From NCBI GenBank assembly GCA_002345825.1, contig DDWD01000206.1, forward strand, positions 17,415-81,414: 64,000 nt of DNA, read 5' to 3'. Shown one piece after another: positions 25,544-34,713 of this stretch (positions are counted from its first letter, which is position 1; every line of letters begins with the position of its first letter). The DNA comes from Bacteroidales bacterium UBA2295 (GTDB taxonomy: Bacteria; Bacteroidota; Bacteroidia; Bacteroidales; Tenuifilaceae). A program made the position numbers and the translations under genes. The notes beneath the pieces are model-generated. The model was not told where the DNA came from. It saw only the letters and a program-made list of their open reading frames with translations, and searched no databases.

Positions 25544-27136
25544 ATGGCGAATTCATTTACTAAAAGGCGAATTAGTACATTTCAAATGCTTTTCAAGCAG
25601 ATAGGTGGTTTACTTATTCTGCTTGGTTTTATCATGAGCTTACCCGCCTTCGTATCACTGATTTATGGGGAGTACTTTTCTGCAATGGGATTTGTAATAT
25701 CCCTATTAATTTGTTTATTTATCGGCTTTTACCTTTACAAAAGCTTCGATTCGTCACCCGAACCACTTAGCAGGCACACGCTAATTATTGCAGCTCTGGG
25801 CTGGCTTTCAATTGCGGTTCTCTGTGCATTACCCTTTTTTATCATTGCGCACATAACGCCCAATGATATTGCCCAGCAATTTGTCCCTTTAGGCTCAGAT
25901 TACCTTTCAAGCCTTTCGTATTTTAGGGACCCTCTCCATGCTCTTTTCGAAAGTATGAGTGCATTTACAACAACAGGCTTAACAATGGCCGTTCACGAAC
26001 CATCAGTTGGGAAAGGGATCCTATTCTATCGATCCTTGGCACAATGGATAGGCGGTGCTGGGTTTATAGTGCTAGCTTTAGCGGTGCTAAAACAATCCAA
26101 TGTGAGGGCAGCGTTTTTGCTTTATGGTTCCGAATCGACAGGTGAAAGGCTAAAACCCACAATTATTGAAACCGCACGCTCAATCTGGAAAATTTATTTA
26201 GGATTAACTCTATTTAGCGCTATTTTCCTCTTTGTTGGTACTAGGATGATTCTACCAGATTACAACATACTTGAGAATATTTTTGACTCCATTAACCACG
26301 CAATGACAGGTCAATCAACAGGTGGATTCAGTACTCTTGACGATAGCATTGCAGGGTATCAATCCCGCTCAATGGATATGCTTTACCTACTACCTATGTT
26401 TTTAGGTTCACTTTCTATCCCATTCTTTTTTAAAGTAATTTTCAACAAACAAATAAGCCTGTTTTGGAAAGACACCCAAACAAGGGCAATAATCCTTTCA
26501 TGCATTGTAGGGGGTATTATTCTTTCGATATTACTAAGCCATTCAAATACTATCTCAGAGCCATATCGGATTGGCATTTTTCAATTTATAAGTGCAATAA
26601 CAACTACTGGTTGGCAAACTTCTGATGTTAGCATATGGGATAGCGCATCAATGCTATTTATTGTTTTAGGAGCAATGGTTGTAGGTGGCTCATCAGGAGC
26701 TACAGTTGGTGGCATCAAGATAATTCGTGTTGTTTTGATATACAAAGGATTGAAGTGGCAAGTGAACAATTTTTTCAATTCGGCCAATAGCATTAATGTT
26801 GTAAACTTCAACGGCAAACGAATACTGCCTGATGAAATGAATAAGGAGTTAGCATCGGCAGCAACATTCGTTTTCATCTACCTACTATTCGTTTTACTAT
26901 CTACCTTAGCCACTTATTTTCTTATGGGCGAAGGCTATACTATGGCAGATGCACTATTTGAATCTGCATCTGCTCAGGGGACAGTTGGCTTGTCAACGGG
27001 CATTACAAATCCCAACATGAACCCATTTCTTGAAATTATATACATTTTGCAAATGTGGGCAGGTAGGTTGGAGATAATCCCCATACTGGTCTTACTTCGC
27101 ACAATAATTTGGGGTACAAAACCAAATGTTGAGTAA
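25544..27136 (+). CDS. trkH: Trk potassium uptake channel subunit TrkH
   Basis: The 530-residue membrane protein has the four pore-loop repeats with filter glycines that define the Trk/Ktr family: SAFTTTGLTM, GQSTGGFST, ITTTGWQTS and AQGTVGLSTG. The GGSSGATVGGIK segment near residue 385-395 is the usual TM6-type link. It conducts potassium inward together with TrkA just upstream. Two further family genes (29054 and 29791) follow on the other strand, so the cell has a second system. Confidence 0.94.
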   Translation: MANSFTKRRISTFQMLFKQIGGLLILLGFIMSLPAFVSLIYGEYFSAMGFVISLLICLFIGFYLYKSFDSSPEPLSRHTLIIAALGWLSIAVLCALPFFIIAHITPNDIAQQFVPLGSDYLSSLSYFRDPLHALFESMSAFTTTGLTMAVHEPSVGKGILFYRSLAQWIGGAGFIVLALAVLKQSNVRAAFLLYGSESTGERLKPTIIETARSIWKIYLGLTLFSAIFLFVGTRMILPDYNILENIFDSINHAMTGQSTGGFSTLDDSIAGYQSRSMDMLYLLPMFLGSLSIPFFFKVIFNKQISLFWKDTQTRAIILSCIVGGIILSILLSHSNTISEPYRIGIFQFISAITTTGWQTSDVSIWDSASMLFIVLGAMVVGGSSGATVGGIKIIRVVLIYKGLKWQVNNFFNSANSINVVNFNGKRILPDEMNKELASAATFVFIYLLFVLLSTLATYFLMGEGYTMADALFESASAQGTVGLSTGITNPNMNPFLEIIYILQMWAGRLEIIPILVLLRTIIWGTKPNVE

Positions 27137-27176
27137 AACATTTAGGTTTTGCAATAGAATCATCGGAAACGTAAGT

Positions 27177-27184
27177 TATCTTTG
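27177..27184 (+). promoter_or_regulatory. Own promoter of the histidine kinase gene
   Basis: TATCTTTG is a perfect TAnnTTTG 24 bases before the kinase ATG. It lies in the 71-base gap after trkH, so the kinase can be made independently of the trk genes. A TTTTG about 25 bases upstream is a slightly distant -33 candidate. Confidence 0.5.
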
Positions 27185-27207
27185 GATAGTTTTAACAATG
27201 GACCTTT

Positions 27208-28956
27208 ATGAGGATAAAAAAGAAGATTTCATTAGGTATAGGTTTACTTTTCCTACTAATATTAGTTCTATCTGTGGTTAGCGTTGAGCAGATAAATAGG
27301 CTTGCTTCTGATTCGGAAAATATCTTAAAAAACAACCATCAAACGCTTGAGTATGTTAAGGAGATTCAAATTGTTTTAAATGAATTTCCTGTTAGCAAAA
27401 ATTCATTTTTGGTAATTGAAGAGTACATAGAGAAGCAAAAGAAAAACATAACCGAAGAAGGTGAAGAAGTGCTGACAAGTAAAATTGAGCATAAAATAAA
27501 TTCTTTAAAAAAAAGTCCAACAGATTCTTCCATTCTAAAAAGCATTCAAGCCGATTTACTTAAAGTAATGAGCCTAAACCTTGATGCTATTCAAAGTAAA
27601 AGTTCAGTAGCAAGCAGAACCTCTGTGAAGTCAATCCTTTGGATAAGTCTTTTAGGTTCAACCTGCTTTTTAATCGCTTTATTAATGCTGATAAAACTTC
27701 CGGGGAACATATCTCACCCAATAGAAGAGTTGACCGAAAGCATTAAGCAGATTGCATCAAAAAACTACTCTCAACGTGTTAATTTCGAAAACCATATTGA
27801 TTTTGGCGAGCTTGCTAAATCATTTAACACAATGGCAAAAAAGTTAAATGAATACAACAACAGCAACTTGGCTCAAATAATCAGTGAAAAAAAAATCACA
27901 GAAACACTTGTTAACAAGGTACATGACCCAATAATTGGTATTGATAAAAACTTTAAGATCATTTTCGCTAATGATGAATTCCTATCAACATCCTCTCTTA
28001 CAATGGATCAAATAATTGGAATCTCAGTCTTAGAGCTATCGACAATTAATGAATTGGTAAGTTCAATCATGATTATTGAATCTTTGCAAAATTTAGATGA
28101 TAACACTTTTAACGACACTAACAGGCAAATTCGCTTGAATCGGTTTGGTAAAGAGTTCTATTTCGACAAAGAGATTCAGGATATTTCATACACCCCCTTG
28201 GGCAAAGATGAAGAAGAATTGATTGGATATGTTATTATCCTTCGCAATATTACCAAGTATAAGGAATTAGATATTGCCAAAACTAATTTTATAGCAACTG
28301 TTTCGCATGAATTTAAAACACCTATCTCGTCAATTAAGATGAGCTTACAACTCTTAGATAATGACAATGTTGGTTCGTTAAACAATGAACAAAAAAAATT
28401 ACTTAAGGGTATCTTTGAGGATACTGAAAGAATGCTAAAGACTACAAGCGAACTGTTACGAATGACGCAAATTGAAAGCGGAAAAATACAAGTGAACTTA
28501 AGCTCTGTAAACATAAAAGAGGTTATGCAGTTTGCAATTAACAGTAATATGAGAAAAGCCGAATTAAAGCGTATTCAGATTGCAACTAATTTTCCCAACA
28601 TAATCCCAACTGTAATTGCGGACCCAGAAAAAACCTTATGGGTACTATCAAATCTAATATCAAATGCGCTAAATTATTCATCAAACAATTCAAAAATTAG
28701 CATATCATCTGTGGTCAACCATAACAATGTAATTATTTCTATTAGCGACACAGGCAAAGGTATTGAACCACAGTATATCGATAGAATTTTTGATAAATAT
28801 TTTCGCATACCAGAGATTCAAAAAGCAGAAGAAGGCACAGGGCTGGGATTAGCTATATGCAAGGAATTTATTGAAGCTCAAGGTGGAGAAATCATGGTAA
28901 GAAGTAAAGTTAATGAGGGCAGCACCTTTTCTATCATTCTAAAAAGACATAGCTAA
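27208..28956 (+). CDS. Membrane sensor histidine kinase (HAMP - PAS - HisKA - HATPase)
   Basis: The 582-residue product has a membrane segment at about 8-26, a helical extracytoplasmic sensor of about 120 residues, a second membrane segment (about 146-167), HAMP (about 168-222), PAS (about 235-350), the dimerisation domain with the phosphorylated H367 in ATVSHEFKTP, and an ATPase domain with NLISNALNYSS, DTGKGI and GTGLGLAI. It lies at the end of the trk set, whose first gene is a sigma-54-type regulator; the two probably form a pair. The helical sensor resembles four-helix chemosensor domains; the signal (potassium, turgor or cell-wall state) is unknown. Confidence 0.9.
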   Translation: MRIKKKISLGIGLLFLLILVLSVVSVEQINRLASDSENILKNNHQTLEYVKEIQIVLNEFPVSKNSFLVIEEYIEKQKKNITEEGEEVLTSKIEHKINSLKKSPTDSSILKSIQADLLKVMSLNLDAIQSKSSVASRTSVKSILWISLLGSTCFLIALLMLIKLPGNISHPIEELTESIKQIASKNYSQRVNFENHIDFGELAKSFNTMAKKLNEYNNSNLAQIISEKKITETLVNKVHDPIIGIDKNFKIIFANDEFLSTSSLTMDQIIGISVLELSTINELVSSIMIIESLQNLDDNTFNDTNRQIRLNRFGKEFYFDKEIQDISYTPLGKDEEELIGYVIILRNITKYKELDIAKTNFIATVSHEFKTPISSIKMSLQLLDNDNVGSLNNEQKKLLKGIFEDTERMLKTTSELLRMTQIESGKIQVNLSSVNIKEVMQFAINSNMRKAELKRIQIATNFPNIIPTVIADPEKTLWVLSNLISNALNYSSNNSKISISSVVNHNNVIISISDTGKGIEPQYIDRIFDKYFRIPEIQKAEEGTGLGLAICKEFIEAQGGEIMVRSKVNEGSTFSIILKRHS

Positions 28957-29053
28957 GCAATCAAACAATTAAAATGGGAGCATTTAAGACAATAACACTG
29001 GTGCGAAAAGACAAACCTATAAAATGATAGCTTACTTTCCCTTAGCCATTTTG

Positions 29054-29749
29054 CTACACATCTACTTCGCACATCTTTTTAAACGAGGAAAGTCTTCCGT
29101 AAAGAACAAACACATCGTTCTCTGTTAGCACCAAATCAAAATACACATCCTCAAGAACCTCATATTCATCCGATTGTTTACCAAAAACGGGTACTGCCTT
29201 AACCCTCCTTTTCACAGCAATAAGCTGCAAGTCGAACCGATCCTTAAGATTAGCTTCTTTCAGGTTGTGCCCAAAGTAAATAGGAGCAACCGGCATTTCA
29301 AGAATGATGTGCTCGTCATCAACCCTAAAGGAGCTAATGGCTCCTTTAAACTCTAAGTTGTTGGCAAAACGCTCTGCGGAATCTTTCTCGGGCCTGAGGA
29401 TTTGATGAACACCTATGGCGTCAATAACCGCATAGTGTAGCGGATTTATAGCACGACTAATAAGATTTCGGACCTTAAGCTGTTTCAGAAGTGCAGTTGC
29501 CATAACGCTTGCCCCAAAATCCTCACCAATGGCTACAATAACCGCATCGGCATCGTTTAAGGGTAACATTTTAAGGGCATTAACATCGCAAGCATCAAGC
29601 TGTATGGTACTAGTAATCTCATCCTTATGCTTTTCGACCCGAGAATGCGAGTTATCAACCCCAATAACTTCATGCCCACTCTCGGTTAGCCGTTTTGAGA
29701 GCGATTCACCGAAATTACCCAAACCAATTACAATATATTTCTTCTTCAT
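29054..29749 (-). CDS. KtrA-type potassium uptake regulatory protein
   Basis: The 231-residue product is a single RCK unit: Rossmann domain with GLGNFGESLSKRL (about 9-21), acidic ribose-binding D in IGVDNS, and a C-terminal TrkA-C domain (about 140-225). One unit is the KtrA/TrkA-C small form, used with KtrB. It lies 41 bases after the large TrkH/KtrB gene on the minus strand and converges with the histidine kinase gene. Confidence 0.92.
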   Translation of the reverse strand: MKKKYIVIGLGNFGESLSKRLTESGHEVIGVDNSHSRVEKHKDEITSTIQLDACDVNALKMLPLNDADAVIVAIGEDFGASVMATALLKQLKVRNLISRAINPLHYAVIDAIGVHQILRPEKDSAERFANNLEFKGAISSFRVDDEHIILEMPVAPIYFGHNLKEANLKDRFDLQLIAVKRRVKAVPVFGKQSDEYEVLEDVYFDLVLTENDVFVLYGRLSSFKKMCEVDV

Positions 29750-29790
29750 AGCACATTTAGTTTAATATCCTTTTAATACAGGCCAAACCT

Positions 29791-31620
29791 CTAATTTATC
29801 AAAATATTTTCGCTAGGATACCTGTAGTTATTGTATGCAACCTGCTTTAATATTCCCACTAAAATATTTAGCATTCCAACCCTACCAATAAACATTGTTA
29901 GCGTGATGACAACTTTTGAACTTGTACTTAAGCTTGACGTAATTCCCATTGATAACCCAACCGTAGAGAATGCAGAAATGCTCTCAAACATGATAGGCAG
30001 TAGCTCAATATCGGGATTGAAGACTTTAATAAGAAAAGTGGAACTTCCAATAACAAAAATAGAAAGAGTGATTATTGAGAAAGCACGCCTCATTGTTGTG
30101 CTTGATATTTCAACATTTAAAAACTCCGTATGCTGCTTACCCCTAACAACGCTCAAAAGATTTAGAATGGCAACAGCAAACGTACTGGTCTTTATTCCTC
30201 CCCCGGTTGATCCCGGAGAGGCTCCAATCCACATTAATACCAAAGTGAAAAGTATGGTGGCATGGCCAAGCGTACTATAATCAACCGTGTTGAAGCCAGC
30301 GGTACGAGGTGTAACAGAACCAAAAAAAGCAGTAACAAGCTTACCATACCAAGGGTGTGCGGCCAATGTTCCGGACCATTCGGTGACCAAGAAAAGTAAA
30401 AATCCAACTACTAACAGGCTAGAGGTTGTAACTATCACTAATCTAGAACTTGCATTGATAATATGAGGGTGATGTTGATACTTCCACCGACGAGCAAAAA
30501 TAGATTTTATGGTATTTTTAATACGATGCTTAAGCAATAGGTAAAAGTTAAATATTACGGGGAATCCTAGGCCACCAGAAATAACCAATATGGCAATGGT
30601 AAGGTGAAGTGGGTAGTTGATTTTTAGATTCCCCTCCATTAGTCCATTGGTGAATGTGGAAAACCCTGCATTGCAAAAACCTGATACGGAATGGAAAATT
30701 GAGGTTTTCAGCTTATAAAGAAATTCCCCCTCGAGGGTAAAGAAAATTACATATGCTCCAATGGCTTCGACAATGAAGGTAAATAGAACTATCTTAAGAA
30801 TGGTTTTAAGCACATCGCTGATATTCGTTTCATTGACCATATCCTTCATGTAGAGCTGGCTCTGGAACGATGTATTGCCCCTAAAGAAAATGCTAAAAAA
30901 TGTAGTAAATGTCATTATACCCAGGCCACCCAGTTGAATTAAAACGAGAATTATTCCCTTACCGAAAATTGTGAATGCAGTGGCCGTATCCACTACAATT
31001 AGACCTGTTACACAAACTGCACTTGTCGAGGTAAAAAGGGCATCAATAAAAGAAATGTTACCGGTTGTAGCTTTGGGCAACAGCAGAAGTGCAGTGCCCA
31101 GCATGATCAATCCTAAGAAGCTTAAAACAAAAATTGTGGCTGGATTTATGGAAGGATTAAATACCGTAAAATCCCTATTCGAAAGCTCTGCGGTAAAAAC
31201 AATGGCCGATGCGATATAAGAAACGGCTGAGCTGCTTAGCATTAATAAAGCCGATGACTCAACAGAACTCTCTGCTGATGTGATTGTTCTGGCTATTACA
31301 ATGACAGTAAGAAGAACTACTTGTACTAGTTGCTGAAAAACAAACCTAGTTTTTAAACTCTTTTTATCTTTCGCTAAAAATCGGAGCAGAATTAAAACTA
31401 AAAACGAAAGGATAAAAAAATCAAAGGATCTGCTTATCAAAAGCTGTATTGTTGGGCTAAAAGAAATCCCCAGGTTTACAACAACAAGCCCAACAGCTAA
31501 AAGCGATGTAAATAAAATCAGCCTTTTGCTCACCAATTCAACTTTTTGCCTAATGGCAAAAAAAGCGTCGTGATATTTAATTTTAAGGAAAGGCATCGTT
31601 ACGATAATACCATATTTCAA
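29791..31620 (-). CDS. KtrB/TrkH-type potassium (or sodium-coupled) channel subunit with extended N-terminus
   Basis: The 609-residue product has the four pore loops: STSAVCVTGLIV, VSGFCNAGFSTF, SVTPRTAGFNTV and SAFSTVGLSMG, plus SPGSTGGGIKTSTFAV between the third and fourth repeats. The family core begins only near residue 160; the first 150 residues add about four extra membrane segments, so the protein is longer than a standard KtrB (about 450). It pairs with the single-unit KtrA gene downstream. The first residues up to the second Met are weakly supported; a start at residue 9 is equally possible. Confidence 0.9.
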   Translation of the reverse strand: MKYGIIVTMPFLKIKYHDAFFAIRQKVELVSKRLILFTSLLAVGLVVVNLGISFSPTIQLLISRSFDFFILSFLVLILLRFLAKDKKSLKTRFVFQQLVQVVLLTVIVIARTITSAESSVESSALLMLSSSAVSYIASAIVFTAELSNRDFTVFNPSINPATIFVLSFLGLIMLGTALLLLPKATTGNISFIDALFTSTSAVCVTGLIVVDTATAFTIFGKGIILVLIQLGGLGIMTFTTFFSIFFRGNTSFQSQLYMKDMVNETNISDVLKTILKIVLFTFIVEAIGAYVIFFTLEGEFLYKLKTSIFHSVSGFCNAGFSTFTNGLMEGNLKINYPLHLTIAILVISGGLGFPVIFNFYLLLKHRIKNTIKSIFARRWKYQHHPHIINASSRLVIVTTSSLLVVGFLLFLVTEWSGTLAAHPWYGKLVTAFFGSVTPRTAGFNTVDYSTLGHATILFTLVLMWIGASPGSTGGGIKTSTFAVAILNLLSVVRGKQHTEFLNVEISSTTMRRAFSIITLSIFVIGSSTFLIKVFNPDIELLPIMFESISAFSTVGLSMGITSSLSTSSKVVITLTMFIGRVGMLNILVGILKQVAYNNYRYPSENILIN

Positions 31621-31644
31621 ATTATGATAATGGTAACGAATGTA

Positions 31645-31687
31645 ATAAAAAAACTAAGTTTCTAGGCAACTACACCCAGAAACTTAG
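31645..31687 (-). terminator. Intrinsic terminator of the methyltransferase gene
   Basis: A perfect ten-base stem CTAAGTTTCT (31654-31663) and AGAAACTTAG (31678-31687), followed on the minus strand by a run of seven T. It lies about 70 bases after the methyltransferase stop. Confidence 0.75.
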
Positions 31688-31755
31688 CAATTCAAACTAA
31701 TAATATAAAATGTCTAACTAAAAAAATCGGATAACCTATAGGTTTCAACAGGCGC

Positions 31756-32595
31756 TTAGTTCTTACGAAGAACAAAGTGCCAGTACTCCATTTTGCCCGA
31801 GGCAAACGACTCGTAGCGTTCGGTACCCTTAGCACCAGCAAACTGCAAAAACGATTTACGAAGGAAACCGGGTACTTTTTGTGAAATAACTGACTCGCGG
31901 CGCTCATGATCGCAATCCAAAGCCTCAACCACATTCTTAGTGATTTCCGTTTGGCTCACAATCTCCATACCGCTGGATAGTAAGTCCTTTCGAATAGACT
32001 CCATCTCACCTTTTTTAATCATATCAGCAAAACAGAAATGTCCACCTGGCCTTAAAACTCGCTTCACCTCACCAAAAAATTGTTTTATGCTCTTATAGCA
32101 TCGAGCCGACTCAACATTTACCACAATATCAAACGAGCCATCAGCAAATGGGGGCTCCTCGGCCACACCAGTTACAAATTTTAAGCCTTCAACATTATGA
32201 TACTTATTGCAAAACTCAATTACTCCCGATGAGATATCCATGGCAGTGTATGACTTGGGCTTAAAATACCTTGTAATGTAAGATGCTCCACCACCTCTGC
32301 CCGAACCAACCTCGAGCACATCCTTATCTTTTACATCCACACTGCGAACCACAAAATCGTAAAGCTGAATACAGTAACGATTCACCTCATCGGTATCGGC
32401 AAGTTCTAATTTGGGATCTCCATTCAGGCCTTGGTATCCATAGTTCATGAATACAGCATCTTTATTCTTATCGAGCTTTATAATCAGATTGTGCCAAACA
32501 CGCCACATAGGCCTTCTGATGGCTGTTGGCATCTCACAATATTTTTCTACAAGTTTCTGCATAAAGGCAATTTTAAAGGGTTTTAAATTCGACAC
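31756..32595 (-). CDS. Class I SAM-dependent methyltransferase
   Basis: The 279-residue product has the SAM-binding motif I VLEVGSGRGGGAS (about 94-106), the acidic residue of motif II in AMDISSGVIEFC, motif III-like DGSFDIVVNVESARC and the late motif RVLRPGGHFCFAD. The pattern is that of small-molecule methyltransferases of the UbiE/polyketide-lipid type; mycobacterial phthiotriol methyltransferases look similar. The substrate is unknown. It stands alone, with a terminator downstream and a 400-base gap upstream. Confidence 0.85.
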   Translation of the reverse strand: MSNLKPFKIAFMQKLVEKYCEMPTAIRRPMWRVWHNLIIKLDKNKDAVFMNYGYQGLNGDPKLELADTDEVNRYCIQLYDFVVRSVDVKDKDVLEVGSGRGGGASYITRYFKPKSYTAMDISSGVIEFCNKYHNVEGLKFVTGVAEEPPFADGSFDIVVNVESARCYKSIKQFFGEVKRVLRPGGHFCFADMIKKGEMESIRKDLLSSGMEIVSQTEITKNVVEALDCDHERRESVISQKVPGFLRKSFLQFAGAKGTERYESFASGKMEYWHFVLRKN

Positions 32596-32997
32596 AAGAT
32601 AGTACTAAAATTAAATCAAACGATTCGCTAGGTAATTTTTCTGCAAAATAGACCACATCTATCTGTAGCTACAGTGGTCTATCAGTCTGTTTATCTGTAT
32701 TATAACGTATGCATCAATTTTAACCTACAAAAATTTGCTTACAAAGAAAATGTAAATAAAATCACCGATTATTGATAACATTATTATATCTCTTAAACAG
32801 ATTAATCCATATGCGCTCGTAAATATCAAACAAAAGTTTCAAAAGAAATTATAAGAATACCCAAATAAGGCATTTATAAACCAAGACACTTGAAAACATA
32901 AGGTCGGGTTAATGTTACAATTTTTATTGGCCTTGTTATTAGAATTACATAAATTAACTATCTTTCGAACCTTTCCAATCTAAAACCTAAAGCAACA
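32596..32997. other. Gene-free divergent region with a hairpin
   Basis: No gene is seen. TAGACCAC (32649-32656) pairs perfectly with GTGGTCTA (32674-32681), and a perfect palindrome TGTAGCTACA lies within the loop; this may be a regulator site or RNA structure. A possible nhaC promoter is TATCTTTC at about 32959-32966 with TTG 23 bases upstream, close to but not a perfect match. The rest is very AT-rich. Confidence 0.45.
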
Positions 32998-34479
32998 ATG
33001 GCAAAAGACATCCGTAAGCCCAATATACTTCAGGCCTTTATTCCCATTCTATTCCTTATTGCATTCCTTATTCTAAATGTTTATTTCTTTGGCGAAGACA
33101 CCCTATCGGGGGCAAACCAAATTGCGCTTTTGCTAGCTGCCACAATTGGTGGAATTGTTGCAATATACTTAGGCCATGATTGGTACGAAGTGCGCAAGCA
33201 GGTGGTAAAAAGTATTAGTTCGGCTATGCCATCAATGCTTATCCTGCTCCTTATCGGTTCGCTTGCCGGAACATGGCTGCTCAGCGGTGTAGTACCAGCC
33301 ATGATATACTACGGCTTGAAAATACTTCATCCTAGCATTTTCCTTTTGGCATCGGTTATAATATGCGCAATGGTTTCGCTTGCCACAGGTAGCTCGTGGT
33401 CAACGGTAGCCACCATTGGAGTTGCACTTTTGGGCATAGGAAATGCCTTAGGCTTTAGCAACGGCATTGTTGCTGGAGCAATAATTTCAGGTGCTTACTT
33501 TGGCGATAAGATGTCGCCCTTATCGGATACCACCAACCTTGCCCCCGCCATGGCCGGCACCGACCTGTTTACCCATATTAGATATATGATTTACACCACA
33601 GGGCCATCCATCTTAATTACAATGATCATCTTTCTAATTCTTGGGTTTACTTACGACTACTCTGGTGGCGAGGCCAACGTACAAACCACCCTAAGTGCCA
33701 TTGAGAATACCTTTAATATTACACCATGGCTTTTTTTAGTGCCAGTTATCCTTATTGTAATTATAATAAAGAAAATGCCTCCTTTGCCTGCGCTCATGGC
33801 TGGAACCTTGCTAGGAGCAGCTTTTGCAGTGATTTTTCAACCCCACGTGGTCGATCAGGTTTCAGGTATTACTAACAGCTACAGCATGTCGTCGTACGTG
33901 GCCATAATGCAAAGCATGTTTGGCGATATTTCAATAATCACCGAGGATGTTCAGGTTAACGACTTGCTTAGCACCCATGGCATGGCTGGAATGCTCAACA
34001 CCATCTGGTTGATTCTATCGGCTATGATTTTTGGCGGCGTAATGGAAGCCGCTGGGCTTTTGGTTAGAATTACCGAGAGCGTTATTCGTTTTGCTAAAAC
34101 CACGGGCTCGCTGGTGGCCACCACTGTAGGCACATGCTTGTTCTTCAACATCACTGCATCCGACCAGTACATATCCATTGTTGTCCCCGGACGGATGTTT
34201 GCCAAAACATACCGCGATAGGGGTCTGAAACCCGAAGTGCTTAGCCGCACGCTTGAGGACTCGGGCACGGTTACATCGGTGCTAATCCCATGGAATACCT
34301 GTGGGGCAACTCAATCGGCTGTGCTGGGAGTTCCTGTACTAACCTATTTACCCTATGCATTCTTCAACATTATCAGCCCGTTCATGAGTATCTTTATGGC
34401 CTCCTTTAACATTAAAATTAGGCGATTTACTGATGACAATAATACTGCAGGGAAAAACATTGAGGTAGAAGACGAATAG
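32998..34479 (+). CDS. nhaC: NhaC-family Na+/H+ antiporter
   Basis: The 493-residue product has about 11-12 membrane segments and features seen in NhaC: SLATGSSWSTVATIGVALLG and ISGAYFGDKMSPLSDTTNLA around residues 120-185, plus SGTVTSVLIPWNTCGATQ near 420-440. It exchanges external protons for internal sodium, keeping sodium low. It stands alone in transcription, with a terminator at 34507. Sodium balance complements the potassium genes upstream and the possible Na+-NQR link around apbE. Confidence 0.92.
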   Translation: MAKDIRKPNILQAFIPILFLIAFLILNVYFFGEDTLSGANQIALLLAATIGGIVAIYLGHDWYEVRKQVVKSISSAMPSMLILLLIGSLAGTWLLSGVVPAMIYYGLKILHPSIFLLASVIICAMVSLATGSSWSTVATIGVALLGIGNALGFSNGIVAGAIISGAYFGDKMSPLSDTTNLAPAMAGTDLFTHIRYMIYTTGPSILITMIIFLILGFTYDYSGGEANVQTTLSAIENTFNITPWLFLVPVILIVIIIKKMPPLPALMAGTLLGAAFAVIFQPHVVDQVSGITNSYSMSSYVAIMQSMFGDISIITEDVQVNDLLSTHGMAGMLNTIWLILSAMIFGGVMEAAGLLVRITESVIRFAKTTGSLVATTVGTCLFFNITASDQYISIVVPGRMFAKTYRDRGLKPEVLSRTLEDSGTVTSVLIPWNTCGATQSAVLGVPVLTYLPYAFFNIISPFMSIFMASFNIKIRRFTDDNNTAGKNIEVEDE

Positions 34480-34506
34480 AATTTCCCCCTACAACAAATT
34501 GCTTAC

Positions 34507-34541
34507 GCCATCTCTTGCAGCAAAGTGAGAGGTGGCTTTTT
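34507..34541 (+). terminator. Terminator of nhaC
   Basis: GCCATCTCT and AGAGGTGGC form a nine-base stem (one T-G wobble) followed by CTTTTTAA. Confidence 0.7.
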
Positions 34542-34598
34542 AATGGCTTTTAGGTGCTCAAAAGCACCTAACTCAACAGAAACAAAATTCCACAAAAA

Positions 34599-34630
34599 TT
34601 TGCCATCTTTAATTACAATCCGTAACTTCG
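34599..34630 (+). promoter_or_regulatory. Promoter of the PLP aminotransferase gene
   Basis: TTTG (34599-34602) and TAACTTCG (34623-34630, seven of eight to TAnnTTTG) with exactly 20 bases between. The leader to ATG 34714 is about 75 bases. Confidence 0.55.
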
Positions 34631-34713
34631 TAGCCATTAATCACAACCAATCAATACAAAATTCTTTAATTATAATTTCAATCTGAAACACTAACCTATA
34701 AAATACTATTACT

